Both the position numbers and the translations under genes were made by a program. From assembly GCA_015039365.1 (NCBI GenBank), contig WION01000085.1, forward strand, positions 62,001 to 126,000: a stretch of 64,000 nucleotides of DNA, read 5' to 3'. The notes beneath the pieces are model-generated. The model was not told the origin of the DNA and searched no databases. It worked only from the letters and a program-made list of their open reading frames with translations. Below, in pieces: positions 1 through 11,965 of this stretch (its first letter is position 1; the number at the start of each line of letters is the position of its first letter). Source of the DNA: Amanita rubescens. Its lineage: Eukaryota > Basidiomycota > Agaricomycetes > Agaricales > Amanitaceae.

Positions 1-1919
1 GGGTTAGAGATGGAGCAGGAAATGGTGGAGAAGCTACGCAGATGGATACTGTGCATTGCTGTAGGTGCGCCAGAGTTCCGTTTACTACGGAGCGTCCTTA
101 ACATTTTGTGTCATAGTCAACTTCGACCTTGACCATGGTCCAGTGGTAGATGGTGTATTTCCGCCCTTGTTTCTGCTCCCGTCTGAGTCTGAGAACATGT
201 TGCGTCAATGTATTTGCCTCCCGTGTGCCGTGGACTAACATTTTTGTCTTTAGTGCCTTCTCTGCATTTCCAGACTCGCCACAGTTTGATCAGGGCTCGC
301 AAGTTCATTCATTTCGAATACGGGAACCACTTCAATCTCTGGCCACGGAACACTCAAAGCGACTACCAACGAAGGATGGATTCATTTATGGTTATTCACA
401 CTTCACTCAGAAGAGGGATCCTTCTTCAAAGCGAGGTTATTGCCAAGTAAGGTGTCTCATCCGTAGGGAGATCTTGGAACTTATATATAGAACTTCCTTG
501 AAGCGCTCAGTCGTCATCCTTACGGAGCTTCAATATCCTGCGCTTTTCACTCGTATCGTTTCCATTTTCGGACCCCTCTATGACCTACATGGACTCCCTA
601 TGTTGGAATCGGCATGTCAAAACATCGCAACATGGTGTGTACCGCGTATTTCCTTCGTTCCATCTAACCCATGGCACGTTTCGCAAAGAAAAGGTGTGAC
701 CCGACGCCTGGGCAGACCGTGGAACTCGGTTTTTCTGGTACTGCCTTGCATTTGGAGATCCCAAACACGATCGATGACCAGCAACTGACGGAAACGTCGT
801 CTTTCGGGAAGAGTATGACCCTCGGACCCATGTCTGTCACTCCAACGTTGCATGAGTGAGGATTTAGCTGATATTAGATACAGATATTAGCGTCATCGTC
901 TCCTCTTATCCCACCACCCATACAACTTTTCCAGCCTTGCCTTGCCCAGCTATGGTCAATATGGGAGTGTTTGCTGCTATGCGAGCCGATCTTGATATTG
1001 GGGTCGTCCCCAGCGCAGACAAGCCAAGCCGTTTGGTGGCTTCGTGACATCCTAAGACCCGTAAGATCGTTTTGTACCTCTTTTGGGAGATGGTTTAAAC
1101 TTGAATGTGCTAGATACCGTTCGCTGGGGACATCCGTCCCTACTTTACAATGCAAGACGGGGATCACACCCTCCTCGTCAACAAGTTGCCGCCTAAGGCC
1201 GGTATTATATTGGGCGTTACGAACCCGTTTTTCGAGAAATCATGTTCTCATTGGCCGCATATATTACGCTTAGGAAGAGCTCCCGGGTAAGTGCCGTATC
1301 AGAAGTTGATGCAGTCATTCATATTCTTTCAGGGGTGCTGGAAATCCCATGACCAGGGAGGTGTCGCCTGCACTGGGTTCCATTCAGTCGGCTCCTGGAT
1401 GGAAGTCAAAAACGCATAAGCGTTACATATCCAAGGACCGCACTCTCCTGAAGCAACTAGAGGTTGCATGTAAAGGAAATGAACAAACCCGTGAGTTGTG
1501 CCACCACTTGAATTGCAAAACGCTGAGAAACATGTGTAGAACTAGACTCGTCTTTAGTCCTCCGGCGGCATTTCTGTTCACGAACAAGAGATTTTCTTGC
1601 ACCCTTAACAAGATACCTGCATACATTAATACCCTCGCCAGCCGAGGTCACCATCGCACGGGACACTGGAAATATACGCATGAAACCCTTCAACTCGGAG
1701 CATTTTTTCACATCACTCAAAGCTAATGGGAGTACACTTCCTTTCCGGTCGTCTAGGCAACGAACAGAGTTTTATGAGAGGTTCGTCCTGCCGTACAGGT
1801 CACTTGGCCTTTATACTAAGTACTGCTATAGATGGCTGAAGACACCTGCATTTGGATTATGGCTCGGACAGCAAGAACAGATTGTTCATGTAGTATTAAA
1901 GGAATCTATAAGGCGCTAA
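1..1919 (+). CDS. DENND6/AFI1-like (FAM116) protein, 3' part
   Basis: DENN-domain protein of the DENND6 family (AFI1 in fungi), which acts on Rab/Arf GTPases in endosomal traffic and polarity. The start codon lies left of the window. Spliced exons give, in order, RRWILCIA-VNFDLDHG near 20-140, AFSAFPDS near 260, KRGYCQ-RSVVILTEL near 430-530, LCEPILILGSSPAQTSQ near 978, and LGVTNPFFEKSCSHWPHIL near 1210, all in the family's order. The C-terminal block ends at TAA 1917-1919. Introns have GT-AG ends, for example 65-116 and 447-503. Around 800-865 the reading frame slips by one base: TETSSF is read in one frame and the expected REEYDPRTHV in another, and no intron fits there. The family assignment is firm; the exact exon joins near the slip are not. 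Confidence 0.85.
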
Positions 1920-2360
1920 TAGTAGTTGTGTATATACCCTACGCACGGGCCAAGCAGCTCCATTGAATTTAGTCATATATGCGTAAACAGGCGCAAACTC
2001 TCTTGTCGTCTACTCTCTGTAGCAGCCCTTCGCCTGTATCACTTATTTCAACTTGTACGGGCTCTCTCCCTAACTGTATTCATATTGCATGTAAGAGCTA
2101 TTTCTGTTGTTTTCCGCTGACTTCGTCTACAGCGGGCGGTCACGTATCATTTTGTATTTTGTTGACCTAAACGCTGGGGAAAGATTGTCTCGCTTCACTG
2201 TGTATTGTCTCTCCTGTGCATCTTGTCGCATTTGTCCTGTCATCCCTCTTTTCTGTCATCGTTGATACTCAATCTCCTGTGTTCCTTAATTCCCAGTGCA
2301 AAAAAAGTTTATCTCAATAATTTCAGCCCCTTACACGAACTTGAGTCCACGAGAGAAAGC

Positions 2361-3899
2361 ATGCCTGACAATGACTTTGACATCTATGGCGAAGGTTACC
2401 AGCAGAGCCAGCACCAGCAACAGAATGAGGTAAGTAAATTGTCGCTTGTTGGGTTTGCTAATTTAGACGTGGAGCTGATTGATAAGAATGAGGACCATTC
2501 TGGCCAGGAACAAGAGATTGTATCAACTGTGATTTCAATCATTGAACCCTCGACTGGGGACAAGAGATCAAGAGAAGATGATGATGACCAGCAAGATACT
2601 CAAGCCCCTGGTATGCGAACTCCCTCCGCTCAGTCACAGCAACACCAGTCGCACGGACAGAGTCTAGCAACGCACGCGAATGGAAACTATGGCTCAGGCG
2701 GACAGATGAACGGTGGGGGTGCAGAATCCGATGCATTGTATATTGGCGATCTTCAGTGGGTTCGTTTGTCTCGTTGTTTAGTCCGCCACGCATGTTTTTC
2801 TAAAATATTCCTTTTTGTATTCTGTTGCTATGGCATGCTGCTCATACAGTGGACGACGGACGAGGATCTGCGACAGGTTGCGTTAAATGTCGGTGTCAAC
2901 CTTGACCACAGGGACATCACGTTCTCTGAACACAAGGTCAATGGAAAGAGTAAAGGGTGTGTAGTTATGCATGTACATCCGTTTCGTGTCCCATGACCAG
3001 CGTTATGCAGGATTGCATATATTGAGTGTCATAGCTATGAAGGTGCAATGTCCGTTAAGAATTGGTTTGACAACAAGTGAGTAAATGTAACACTGCAATG
3101 GAGGATCATAGACTTAGCATTGCTGTCGTATCAGCGATTTTCAAAATCGCCGTGCTACGGCTACATTATCAAGTTCATCCCAAGGTAATCCATTCCGAAC
3201 ACTGCCCAAAGGTATTTTGCTCGAGTTTTTTGTTTGAGCTTCATCTGATGTACTTTACCAGAACCTCCGCCACGTGAGGGCCGCGTCCATACCCAAGCAA
3301 GTGCACCCGTGCCCAGCGGAGGAAATATGGGGATGGGAAGAGGGAACTTCCGTAACCCAATGAATACCAATATGAACATGATGATGCGCGGGGGCCTGAT
3401 GAACACAGGAATGATGGGCAATCCGATGATGGGCACAGGTATGGGGATGGGGATGAACATGGGCATGGGCATGGGCGGCAACGGATTCATGGGCGGAGGT
3501 GGACGAGGCACTGGCTTCGTCGGCCGAGGAGGTATGATACCCCAAGGACCTCGTGGCGGCGGCATGATGGGTGGACGCGGCGGAGGCATGATGGGCGGTA
3601 TGGGTATGAGTTTCTAGTTCTCTCTCTTAGCTACATGGTCAGGCCGTTGTGCTTACTACGTGTTTCTGTTGTTTGTTCCCTTTCACCGCCCATTTCTCCA
3701 TGTGCGATTTGGTCGCTTTGGGATGGGCGTGTTTTTTCTGCAATCAGGTTCAAGCTCAATGGGAATGATGGGAACAGCTGGGCTCGGCGTTCAAGGACAT
3801 TTCAATCCTGCGTTTATGCAAGGCGGTGGTACAGGGACGGGGTTTAATCCACCCGATGGACCGAGGAAGAGATTTCGTGGGGACGATGGCGGCCACTAG
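2361..3899 (+). CDS. CPSF6/CFIm68-like RNA-binding protein
   Basis: Likely subunit of cleavage factor Im, which helps choose mRNA poly(A) sites. The N terminus ([11 protein letters not shown]) resembles the acidic start of CPSF6. One RRM follows, with RNP2 ALYIGDLQW, then WTTDEDLRQ, and RNP1 GKSKGIAYIE; it is assembled from exons 2361-2759, 2850-2956 and 3011-3076 and continues into [12 protein letters not shown]. After the RRM comes a long Gly/Met/Arg/Asn-rich tail ending [12 protein letters not shown] at stop 3897-3899. All joins are clean GT-AG introns with no frame break. I start at 2361 because upstream in-frame codons lie in a pyrimidine-rich leader with no family similarity. An optional 57-nt in-frame intron may exist at 2430-2486. 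The metazoan RS domain is absent and replaced by the GM-rich tail. Confidence 0.8.
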
Positions 3900-4187
3900 G
3901 CAAGTTAGTCTTTTTGCTTAATTTTTTAAGTAGATGAATTCGGATGTAGGCAGTAACCTAATACTTTGTGCACCTCATACATCGATGGACAGTATTGTAC
4001 ATGTATAATATTACAATCGCCGCTCTCAGATAGATAATTTTTCCGAATTGGCAGCTTGGTAATGGTATCACCGTGAGGGGTCGAGACGCCTTGGGAAGAT
4101 GACTACCAGACCCCTAAAACCGGTGTTTAGTCGGGCGTGGAGAAGATTCACAAGGAGCATACCCTCGGAGAGAATTTAAAGTTCATC

Positions 4188-4977
4188 CTACGCGTCATCG
4201 CCAAATGAAAGTAATGTCTTCGTTTTCGGACCCGTTTTGGCGTTCTTTTTCTGTTTTTTGCTCGAAGGTAGTGTTTTGGATTTCTTGCTACTATCTTTGT
4301 CCTTGATCCGTTCATCAACATCCTGTTCTTCGTTGTCACTACTTCGGCTGACTATGTCAAGTTTCCGCTTTGCCGCGGATTGTTTCGCCGTGGGGTTGCC
4401 TGTGGAAAACATAAGGGGAGGCTTCTTGGATTTAGATTTAATTCCTGATGAGCCTTCTTCTGATTTTGACTGCGCTACAGCTTCAGTGGATTCGGGTGTA
4501 GTAGGATCAGGTAAAGGCGATAGTCCCTTCGCTAGATATTTCGTGGGCAAAGATCGGCGAGAAATGCAGGCGAAACGCGAACAGTTAAGAAATATAAAGA
4601 CCGATGGACGGGTATTTTGACTAACCCTTCCGCCGAATGTTCTCAGCCTCGCGTTCGGTAAGGTGTTTACCCTCTTTTAGAACGACGATCTGGGGCTTTT
4701 CATCTTCGTCATCTTCGTCTGCGCTTCCTGGGTCATCCGGAGGCCGTTCAGGTATGGAAGGGCGGCATGGGATGGGAGGACGGCCGGAGCCGCGATCATA
4801 GTCCTCGAATTCTGGGTCATCTCTGTATCGCCCCTGCTCTTCGTCTTCCTCGTCGCCGTCGTTGTAAGATCGATTACCAGAATACTTGTTTTGGAGACGA
4901 CGAAGAAATGCTGGGGTATGTTGACTGTAGGTTAAACGGGAGGAGAGTTGTGCTCTGGTCGGTTCCTTTGGTGCCAT
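4188..4977 (-). CDS. KIAA1143-like conserved eukaryotic protein
   Basis: Small hydrophilic protein of the KIAA1143 family, of poorly known, probably nuclear function. Two exons are seen: 4977-4626 and 4531-4188, joined by a GT-AG intron with branch CTTAAC. Exon 1 opens MAPKEPTRAQLSS and contains HTPAFLRRLQ and the family signature PQIVVLKEGKHLT. Exon 2 holds AKGLSPLPD, a Lys/Ser-rich stretch and the typical C-terminal LLSFGDD, matching the human LLSFDNE ending. Length is about 230 residues, somewhat longer than the human protein. The frame is intact. It points away from the neighbouring transporter gene, so the two are divergently transcribed. No catalytic motif is present. Confidence 0.75.
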
Positions 4978-5688
4978 GGGCAGAGACTTGACGCAGAAGC
5001 TCTTGGTAAATACTACACAACAATATTAGAGTTCGGAATGAACGGTGTATCTCATTGATAGTGATACTATGATACCGTCTGAGCGATAACATGATTATGG
5101 GCTTCTATATTGATATATATCACCGTGTGCCCCAGCGTGGCGCTGATGGCCTTGCTGGCATTAATGCTGTTCCCGCGTTCTCAAGCCTTCTCTAGCCTGC
5201 GGAGACGTGTGATCATGATGGTCCTGGTCTTTATCTGGACAAAACGAGCTCAATGTACGGCTTCCTTGACAGGCCCTTAATTAATTTATGCCTGCTGACC
5301 ATATTGTCAACTGCCTAGTCCAGATTGGCGCTGTGGCACATGGTACTGTAGCACAAGTACAGAAAACAGGGGCTAAGTTACGCTGCTGTTCTGATGTAAA
5401 TAAATAACCCCAGCCGACCGCTTTTATCGCGACTCAACTTGTAAGTTCCAAGACCGTTAGCGTCGGCAAGCATGACGAATCGCTGCCTTCATGGTAGCGA
5501 ATGCGTGGAAATGGCTCGGAGCTGAGCGTCCGTCGGCCTCTTTCCTCTATAGGAAAGCCGTCGCTGATAGCTCCACGGGCCGGCGGACCTGCAATCCAGT
5601 ATTTTTACGTCAACTCTCAGGTTATATCAATAATAGCGATTTTCTCCTCTTCTCCGTTCATTCCCCCGTTCATCCTTCTCACTCCGTT
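4978..5688. promoter_or_regulatory. Shared divergent intergenic region
   Basis: About 700 bases between the KIAA1143-like gene (minus) and the MFS transporter (plus). It must hold both 5' control regions. A pyrimidine-rich leader precedes the transporter ATG (5640-5685). I see no convincing TATA box, no structural RNA and no coding exon. Confidence 0.4.
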
Positions 5689-7578
5689 ATGACGAGTCAT
5701 GTTGACGAAGAGACACCTTTGCTCCGTTCCGGGCAAGACAAAAAGTCTCCCACTCCTTTACCGTGGTTCCAGTTCTCCATCGTGCTGTTTCTACAACTCG
5801 CCGAACCGCTGACGTCGCAAGTCATCTATCCCTTTACCCCAGAGGTATTCTTGTTTAGTAGCGTGCAAACATTTTTTTACTGTTCCCGTCCGTGCAGTTA
5901 ATTCGCAGCATCGGCGTAACAAATGGAAACGAGAAGGCAGTCGGATATTATGTTGGTTTATTGGTAAGTTTTTGTCTGGGCTCGTGTTGTATTGAAAGTA
6001 ATGCATAAAACACTAGCAATCCTTGTTTTTCCTCACTCAAGCAATGACCGTGCTGCATTGGAGTCGAACCTCCGATCTTGTAGGACGAAAACCTGTCATT
6101 CTCACAGGCTTATTTGGTCTATCACTATCTATGTACTGTTTTGGATTGTCAACGACGTTCTGGGGTCTTGTTTTGAGGTGCGCTTCCATGGCTGTTGATT
6201 GCAATAGGATGTGACTCAGTCGCATGATTTTGACAAGCCGGAGCCTTAATGGGGCACTAAGTAAGTGTTTCGTGGGTCGCGTGATACTGATTATTGACGC
6301 CGTATCCTTTAGATGGAAACATAGGTGTTATTAAAAGGTTTATTGCATTTCGTGTTATATGCGCTGAGCTGAGTTCGTTTTTTAGCATGATGGCAGAGTT
6401 GACGGATGAAACGAACATTTCACGAGTATGTCGTAGAGATGCTTCGTGCTTTAAATTTTCTGACTTTTCAAAGGCTTATGCCTATATGCCTGTCGCCTGG
6501 TCTACTGGAGGGACTGTAAGTTTTCTTAGTCATGAGGTGACCGCTGCTGATGTACAACAGCTTGGACCGATAATCGGTGGCTCGCTCTCACGACCAGCTG
6601 AACGATTCCCCCATCTGTTCGGAAATAACGAGTTTTTGAAAAAGTATCCATACTTTTTGCCCTGTGCTGTACCTGCGACGTTTTCCGTCGTAGCATGGCT
6701 TGTTACTTTTGTCTTTCTCAAAGAAACGGTGAAACACCCTGTGTCGGTACCTCGATTATTGAAAGGTCTTCGGAAGCGAAAAGTTGAAGAAGACGAGTTG
6801 ACAGATGTGCCAGATGAAGAAAAGCCTTTACCGCTTCGTTCGCTTCTTACTCCGAGAGTCGTCATAGCCGCTGCAAATTACGCATGCCTTTCATTGGTTG
6901 ACATCGCGTTTCGCGCGATTCAACCGGTGTTCTTCTCCACACCTATCGAAGACGGTGGACTCGGGCTTTCGCCTGCCGAGATAGGCAATATCTTATCCTT
7001 CTTTGGAATTTTGAACGGTGTCTTCCAGATATTTTTCTTTGCAAAGATCAACGACAGAGTTGGATCTAAAAACATATTTATCGTTGGGATTGCATCTGGT
7101 CTCGTGTTGTTTCCTTTGTTCCCATTTATCAATCGCCTGGCTCGATTAGAGGGATATAGCACGGCGTTGTGGATGGCTGTCGGTGTTCAGGTCGTGATTT
7201 CGATTTTGACAAGTCTCTCTTACGGTTTGTGACACACGCATACCCCTGATCTATGATGACATTCTGAACTGCGCATTTAGGGGCGATCTTCATTTTCATT
7301 CAAGGGTCTGCGCCCAATCGTGCATCACTGGGTGCTACAAACGGGCTGTGTCAGGTTGGTCCGACGGTTCTCCGGCCTCTTAACCTCGTGCTAAGTTGTT
7401 TCTACAGATGAGCGTCAGTGTCATGCGCGCGATTGGGCCGGCTGCGTCAAATTCGCTTTATTCTTTGTCTATCGACAAGGGATATATGGGGGGACATCTG
7501 GTATATTATATCCTTACGGGCATAGTCGGAATGGCGCTGTATGTTGCCTTTTTGTTACCTCGGAGGCCATTCGAGTAA
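5689..7578 (+). CDS. Major facilitator superfamily transporter
   Basis: Multi-spanning MFS membrane transporter of the DHA1 / zinc-induced-facilitator-like type (relatives include yeast YCR023C). Substrate is not deducible from sequence. Starts MTSHVDEETPLLRSG, a cytosolic N terminus with an acidic-dileucine-like motif that could aid vacuolar sorting (inference). Key features: loop 2-3 motif SDLVGRKP, LNGALNGNIGVIK, GPIIGGSLSRP after helix 5, a hydrophilic central loop near residues 240-270, and a C-terminal bundle ending FLLPRRPFE at stop 7578. I can assemble it from about ten short exons (first 5689-5844, then 5898-5963, 6017 onward) with clean GT-AG introns and no frame break, so this is one of the well-preserved models in the window. 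The plasma-membrane versus vacuole location is unresolved. Confidence 0.85.
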
Positions 7579-7725
7579 GCGTAGCTGTGATATACAAACA
7601 ATGACAAATACGGCTATTGTAGGCACAAGGGGCCCGCAGGCATCTGCTCCACCAGACTTACTCGCAACTTCTTGTCCCCTTATACCCACTCATTCTTGCT
7701 TTCTTGTTTCGCCATCCTCTCAATC

Positions 7726-9315
7726 ATGTCCTCCTTTCAGGCTTTGATGGCGCTCAGTGCGTCACAAACAAAACAGTCACAGGGTGCTGTGCAGTTGGCG
7801 CTGCAAGAGCGTCAGCGGAAAGAGACTGTGAGACGGAAAGAGCAAGAGGAAAAGGATCGCAAAGATAAAGAAAGAGAGGCGAAATTACGTCTAAAACACT
7901 TCGAGGAGCAGAAAAAACAAGAGGATCGGCTCAGGCGTGAGGAGCAGAAACTCCAGGCGATGGAAGCGGCCCGACAACAACGAGAGGACGAACAGCGAAG
8001 TGCGCTGCTTTATGGTCCCAAGAAAGCGAGCAAATGGCCTACTTCTGCTTCTGGTGCCAAGGAAGCCGTGCGCAGGAGTCGGCTGCCCAGTGGCGATGAC
8101 GAGGGCGCTGACGATGCCCCTGCCGGGTCCTCTTTTACTCGGGAAGAGCTACGCCAGCGAAAGCTTGCAGCTGAGCAAAGGCGACTGTATGCGTTGCCCA
8201 AGCGCTCATCGAGTGCCGGCTATTCGAAGCAGGGTAAACGCCTTGCCGGGGGCGCTGTTGATATAACGACGACGCCTGGCAGTGGTGCTGGATCTGGCAA
8301 ATTCAAAAGTGTCAAAGATCGGCTGGCGGCGCAGCCAATGACCTTGACGAAGCTGAATGTGGTGAAGAGAGACACCCGTACGATTGACGAGATTGTACAG
8401 GATCGGGCCAAGGCGAAGACCCTGGACGGGGACAAAGCGCGCGAGTTCTCTGATTGGTTTGGTACGTCCAAGAAAAAGGACAAAACCTCACCTCTTGCTC
8501 CTGCGTCTTCGTACTCCTCGTCCACCTCGTCGATAACGATGTCCACTTTCCTTTCGGGCTCTCAGAGTACCACCTCTGCAGTGACGTCCGGCACCAATAC
8601 CCCCGTCTCCCGTAAGTATTTGCGCCGTTGGTTGATGTGCCGTTGGCGTCTTTCGTTCCTTATGACTTAAACTTCATAACAGAGCGAGGAACACCGGGCC
8701 TGGGTGGCTTGTCTGCGGCTATGTCTTCAAAGAAGACGCCAGCTCACTCGGTCAAGCAGGCTTCTATAACAACGTCTTCTAAACCAACGCTTGCGTTGGG
8801 AGCCGTCAAGTCTTATCCGAGCAAATCTTCATCTGTCAACGGTAAACTTGGTAAATCCTCTGCTACTTCACTTTCTAGCTCTCAGCCCTCTGCCAAAATG
8901 CATTCACACTCGGCTGTGCCACGCAAGAGACCTCGGTCAGAATCCCGCTCGGAATCACCTCAACCGAAGAGGCGTAGTATTGAGGATGATGACGATGACG
9001 ACGAGAACAACGTTACCGAGAGCATCGGATCCATGATCTGGAACATGTTTGGACGGAACCGCGATGAATACATCTCAAGGGATGTCTTTAGCGATGACGA
9101 AGATATGGAGGCCGACGCTTCTTTTGTTGCGCGTGAAGAAGCCAACAGGTTAGTGGTTTTGTGTGGGATCCATCTTGTCGTGTCTGAAATCTTCCGTTAG
9201 CGCTCGCATAGCTGCCAGGGAAGATCAGATAGCTCTAGAACAGGAACGACGTCACGAAGAAGAGAAACGTAGAAGAAAGAAGGAAAGAGAAGCGCGAGCA
9301 GGGAATTCCCGTTAG
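7726..9315 (+). CDS. SPT2-domain chromatin protein (histone H3-H4 chaperone)
   Basis: Homologue of SPT2, which binds H3-H4 and DNA during transcription elongation. Three exons: 7726-8611, 8683-9148 and 9201-9315. The N terminus (MSSFQALMALSASQ) leads into a long Lys/Arg/Glu/Gln coiled-coil region (residues about 25-95), then a Ser/Lys-rich linker. The C-terminal SPT2 domain reads SIGSMIWNMFGRNRDEY, SDDEDMEADASFVAREE, then ARIAAREDQ and a basic helix RRHEEEKRRRKKERE before the stop at 9313-9315. The MF-R-Y and DMEA-F-EE pattern is the diagnostic H3-H4 binding part. The acidic run of Asp residues just before it is also typical. Frame intact, introns canonical. Tandem with the transporter upstream, about 150 bases apart. 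Confidence 0.88.
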
Positions 9316-9996
9316 ATCTCTCTCTTCTTTTGATTCGTAAACCAACTTTCGGTGCTCCACAGCTCTACTTCCGAGTTATGGTGTACTTTGATCTTGGGCT
9401 TGGTCCGGAGGATGGATGGAACAATGGAACGGAAGACAATAATCGGCAAACAAGGACAGAAATTATATGCGTATGTCAACTCACCTTCATTTTTATCATT
9501 TCCCTTTTACTTTCCGCAATCACGTACATCATCAATCCATCTCAACGAATCTGCATGCATCGAACTATTTCTGACATTTCCCAGTTTTTTTTTTTGCTTT
9601 TCGGAAGTGTCGTATGCTTTCTTCATTATGGTGTTTCATATATGCTCCTTTATGCTCCCTTTTTTTTGTCTATACACAAACTTACAGTATCTTTTCAGTC
9701 GGCTTTTAAGTTAGTTCTTGTACGTTAGTAATTGTACGTTTTGAAAAATGTTGTCTGCGCTGTAGAAGTGTAGTTGGATTAATAATGCATTCATACAAAT
9801 AGAATAACCCAATGGCTTTTTTGCTTGTAATAACGTAGACGTGTTAATTCGCTTAGACGTAGAATTGTATTTTGTAGTCAAATCATCACGCTTTGGCATT
9901 TCACTCAGTACGCGCGCGCTTTGGACTCGAAAACCAAGCATATTGCAAAAGGGCGACAGATACAATGAACGAATGTAACGACAAGTAGTACTACCC
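9316..9996. other. AT-rich 3' intergenic region
   Basis: Convergent gap between SPT2 (plus) and the repeat protein (minus). It holds long T runs (9587-9600, 9660-9668) and TTAGTAATTGT-like stretches that would suit transcription end and poly(A) signals for both genes. No RNA gene or supported exon was seen. Confidence 0.4.
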
Positions 9997-11965
9997 TCAT
10001 ACCGCCAATTCCTGTCGCCGCATGTGAGAAGCGTAGACGGCTCCACTGTAGGCAGGTTGCCGTTTAACAACTTGATCGCTGTCCGACATGGCACGTTTCC
10101 AATGTCCTACCGTTTCATCAACAAAGCGGGGAAGGATTCCTCGCTTAGAGCCGGGTGCGCTTGCAGGTGGCTGTTGACCTCCAGGTGGCGTTTGGCCAGA
10201 CGGATCCGTTGTAGGTGGTGGGGATCCGCCGGGAGCGTTGGCTGGCGTGGGCACAGGTGACGGTGTAGATCCTCCGGAGGTGTCGGTGGGTGACCCAGTT
10301 GTGGTGGGCGGCGCATTAGGGTCGGTTGGAGACCCAGTTGAAGTGGGCGGTGCATTAGGGTCGGGTGGTGACCCAGACGCATTAGGTTGCGCGTTGGGGG
10401 TGGGCAATCCAGTCGAGGCAGGCGGAGCGTTAGGGTCGGTTGGTAATCCAGTCGCGGTGGGAGGTGTCATGCCATTATTCATGGGAGGCATCATACCGCT
10501 GTTCATGCCGTTGCTCATGGGAGGCATGGGTTGCGCATTAGGGTCGGTTGGCAATCCAGTCGCGGTAGGTGGCGCATTAGGGTCGGTGGGCAATCCAGTT
10601 GAGGCAGGTGGTGCGTTAGGGTCGGTTGGCAATCCAGTCGCTGTGGGAGAACCGCTCATGGTCATGGTTTGGCCGTTCATGCCACAGTTCGCGCCACAAT
10701 TGGTGGGAGGTGTCATGCCATTGTTCATGGGAGGCATCATACCACCGTTCATGCCATTACTTGGGGGAGGCATCATACCACCGTTCATGCCGCTACTCGG
10801 GGGAGGCATCATACCACCGTTCATGCTGTTGCTTGGGGGAGGCATCATACCGCCGTTCATTGGGGGAGGCATCATACCGCCGTTCATTGGGGGAGGCATC
10901 ATACCGCCATACATGCCGCTGCTTGGGGGAGGCATCATACCGCCGTTCATACCGCCACTCGGGGGAGGCATCATACCACCGTACATGCCGTTGTTCATGG
11001 GAGGCATCATACCGCCGTTCATGGGGGGCATCATACCGCCGTTCATGCCGTTGTTCATGGGGGGCAATCATACCGCCGTTCATGCCGTTATACATGGGAG
11101 GCGTCATACCACTGTTCGAACCGCAGTCAACGCTGCTGGTGGGAGGCATGTAATTCGATGGCATGGGCATGTTGGGGCCATTGGCAGGCGGCATCGTGGA
11201 AGAAGGCGGCATCATGCTCGTGGAAGAGGGCGGCATCATGTTTGGGTTGTCCATCATGTTCGGGCTGTTCATCATTCCCGGGTTGTTCATCGACGGACTC
11301 CCGCAGGAACCACCGTTGCAAGACATGGCAGAACCACCTGTGTTTCACGTTGTCAGGCTAGGAACATTGATTAGGGACAAGTACAAACCATTCATGCCCA
11401 TCGGTGGGGGGGGGTTACCCATCATGTTACCGGCGCAAGAAGGCCCGGAGCATTGTGCTGGTTGGGGAGGTTGTTGCATAGAGGAAGGAGGAGATGCCGG
11501 GGGTTGGCTACCACATGCGCATGGGTCATTGCGCCTGACTATGCTGATGAAGGAGCGCATCTGAATTCCGTTGCCGCAGTTGCACTTTTTAGAATGGTGA
11601 CGACCACCGTCTCGTGCAAACTTGATAGAGCTGGAAGCGGGAGCGACCACAGAATCAGGGCTACGTTTCTCATAATATTCATAGTAAGCACGGCGTGGAT
11701 ACCGGTGCGCTTGAGCCAGCGTCACGCTGTTCTACAACAACGGGAGTGTCACGGCTCTCAAGCGATGGTTGCTCTATTTCAGGCTCTCGCTGTACGAGGC
11801 GAGCCTCAACAGCAGAAGGCACCTGTGCTCGACTATGGCAGGAAGGCATGTCAGATAAAACATGTAAAGGTGTTATCTTCACACTTACGGTACAGGAGCT
11901 GCAGTGACCGAGGCAACATTGAGGGCCAAGGTGGCAATGAGAAGTTTGGCGGCGAAAGAGATCAT
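9997..11965 (-). CDS. Secreted Met/Pro/Gly/Asn-rich repeat protein with Kex2-like sites
   Basis: Unknown secreted protein. Start at 11965: MISFAAKLLIATLALNVASV is a clear signal peptide, cut near TAAPVP. After two or three introns comes a Cys-spotted region (CNCGN, DPCACGS, CSGPSCAGN, SCNGGSCGS), then a long array of short units such as GGMMPPPSSGMN and GLPTDPNAPP, and a Pro/Ser/Gly-rich linker. The C terminus carries several dibasic Lys-Arg sites (GSKRGIL, HWKRAMS, VVKRQPA), as does EKRSPDS near the N terminus, so Kex2 processing is likely. The array breaks frame at about 11067: one unit reads ggcaatcat where all others read ggcatcat, an extra base. Whether this is an assembly slip in a repeat or a real disruption is open. 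Possibly a wall or matrix protein; no domain is recognised. Confidence 0.6.
10430..11110 (-). repeat. Short tandem coding repeats (about 30-48 nt units)
   Basis: Imperfect tandem units inside the secreted repeat gene. On the plus strand each reads like ggaggcatcataccgccgtt followed by a short spacer. Units encode MMPP plus NGM/GGM variants. A second unit family (ggtcggttggcaatccagt, about 48-54 nt) encodes the TGLPTDPNAPP copies at 10310-10640. Such arrays readily change copy number. Confidence 0.85.

Noticed and set aside
3161..3589. Minus-strand Pro/Met-rich and His-rich open frames
   Set aside because: Antisense to the Gly/Met-rich tail of the CPSF6-like gene, which has a matching RRM and introns.
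10024..11374. Long plus-strand open frames over the secreted repeat gene (Gly/Ile/Pro-rich and His/Arg-rich)
   Set aside because: They are antisense shadows of the repeat array; the minus strand has the signal peptide and introns.
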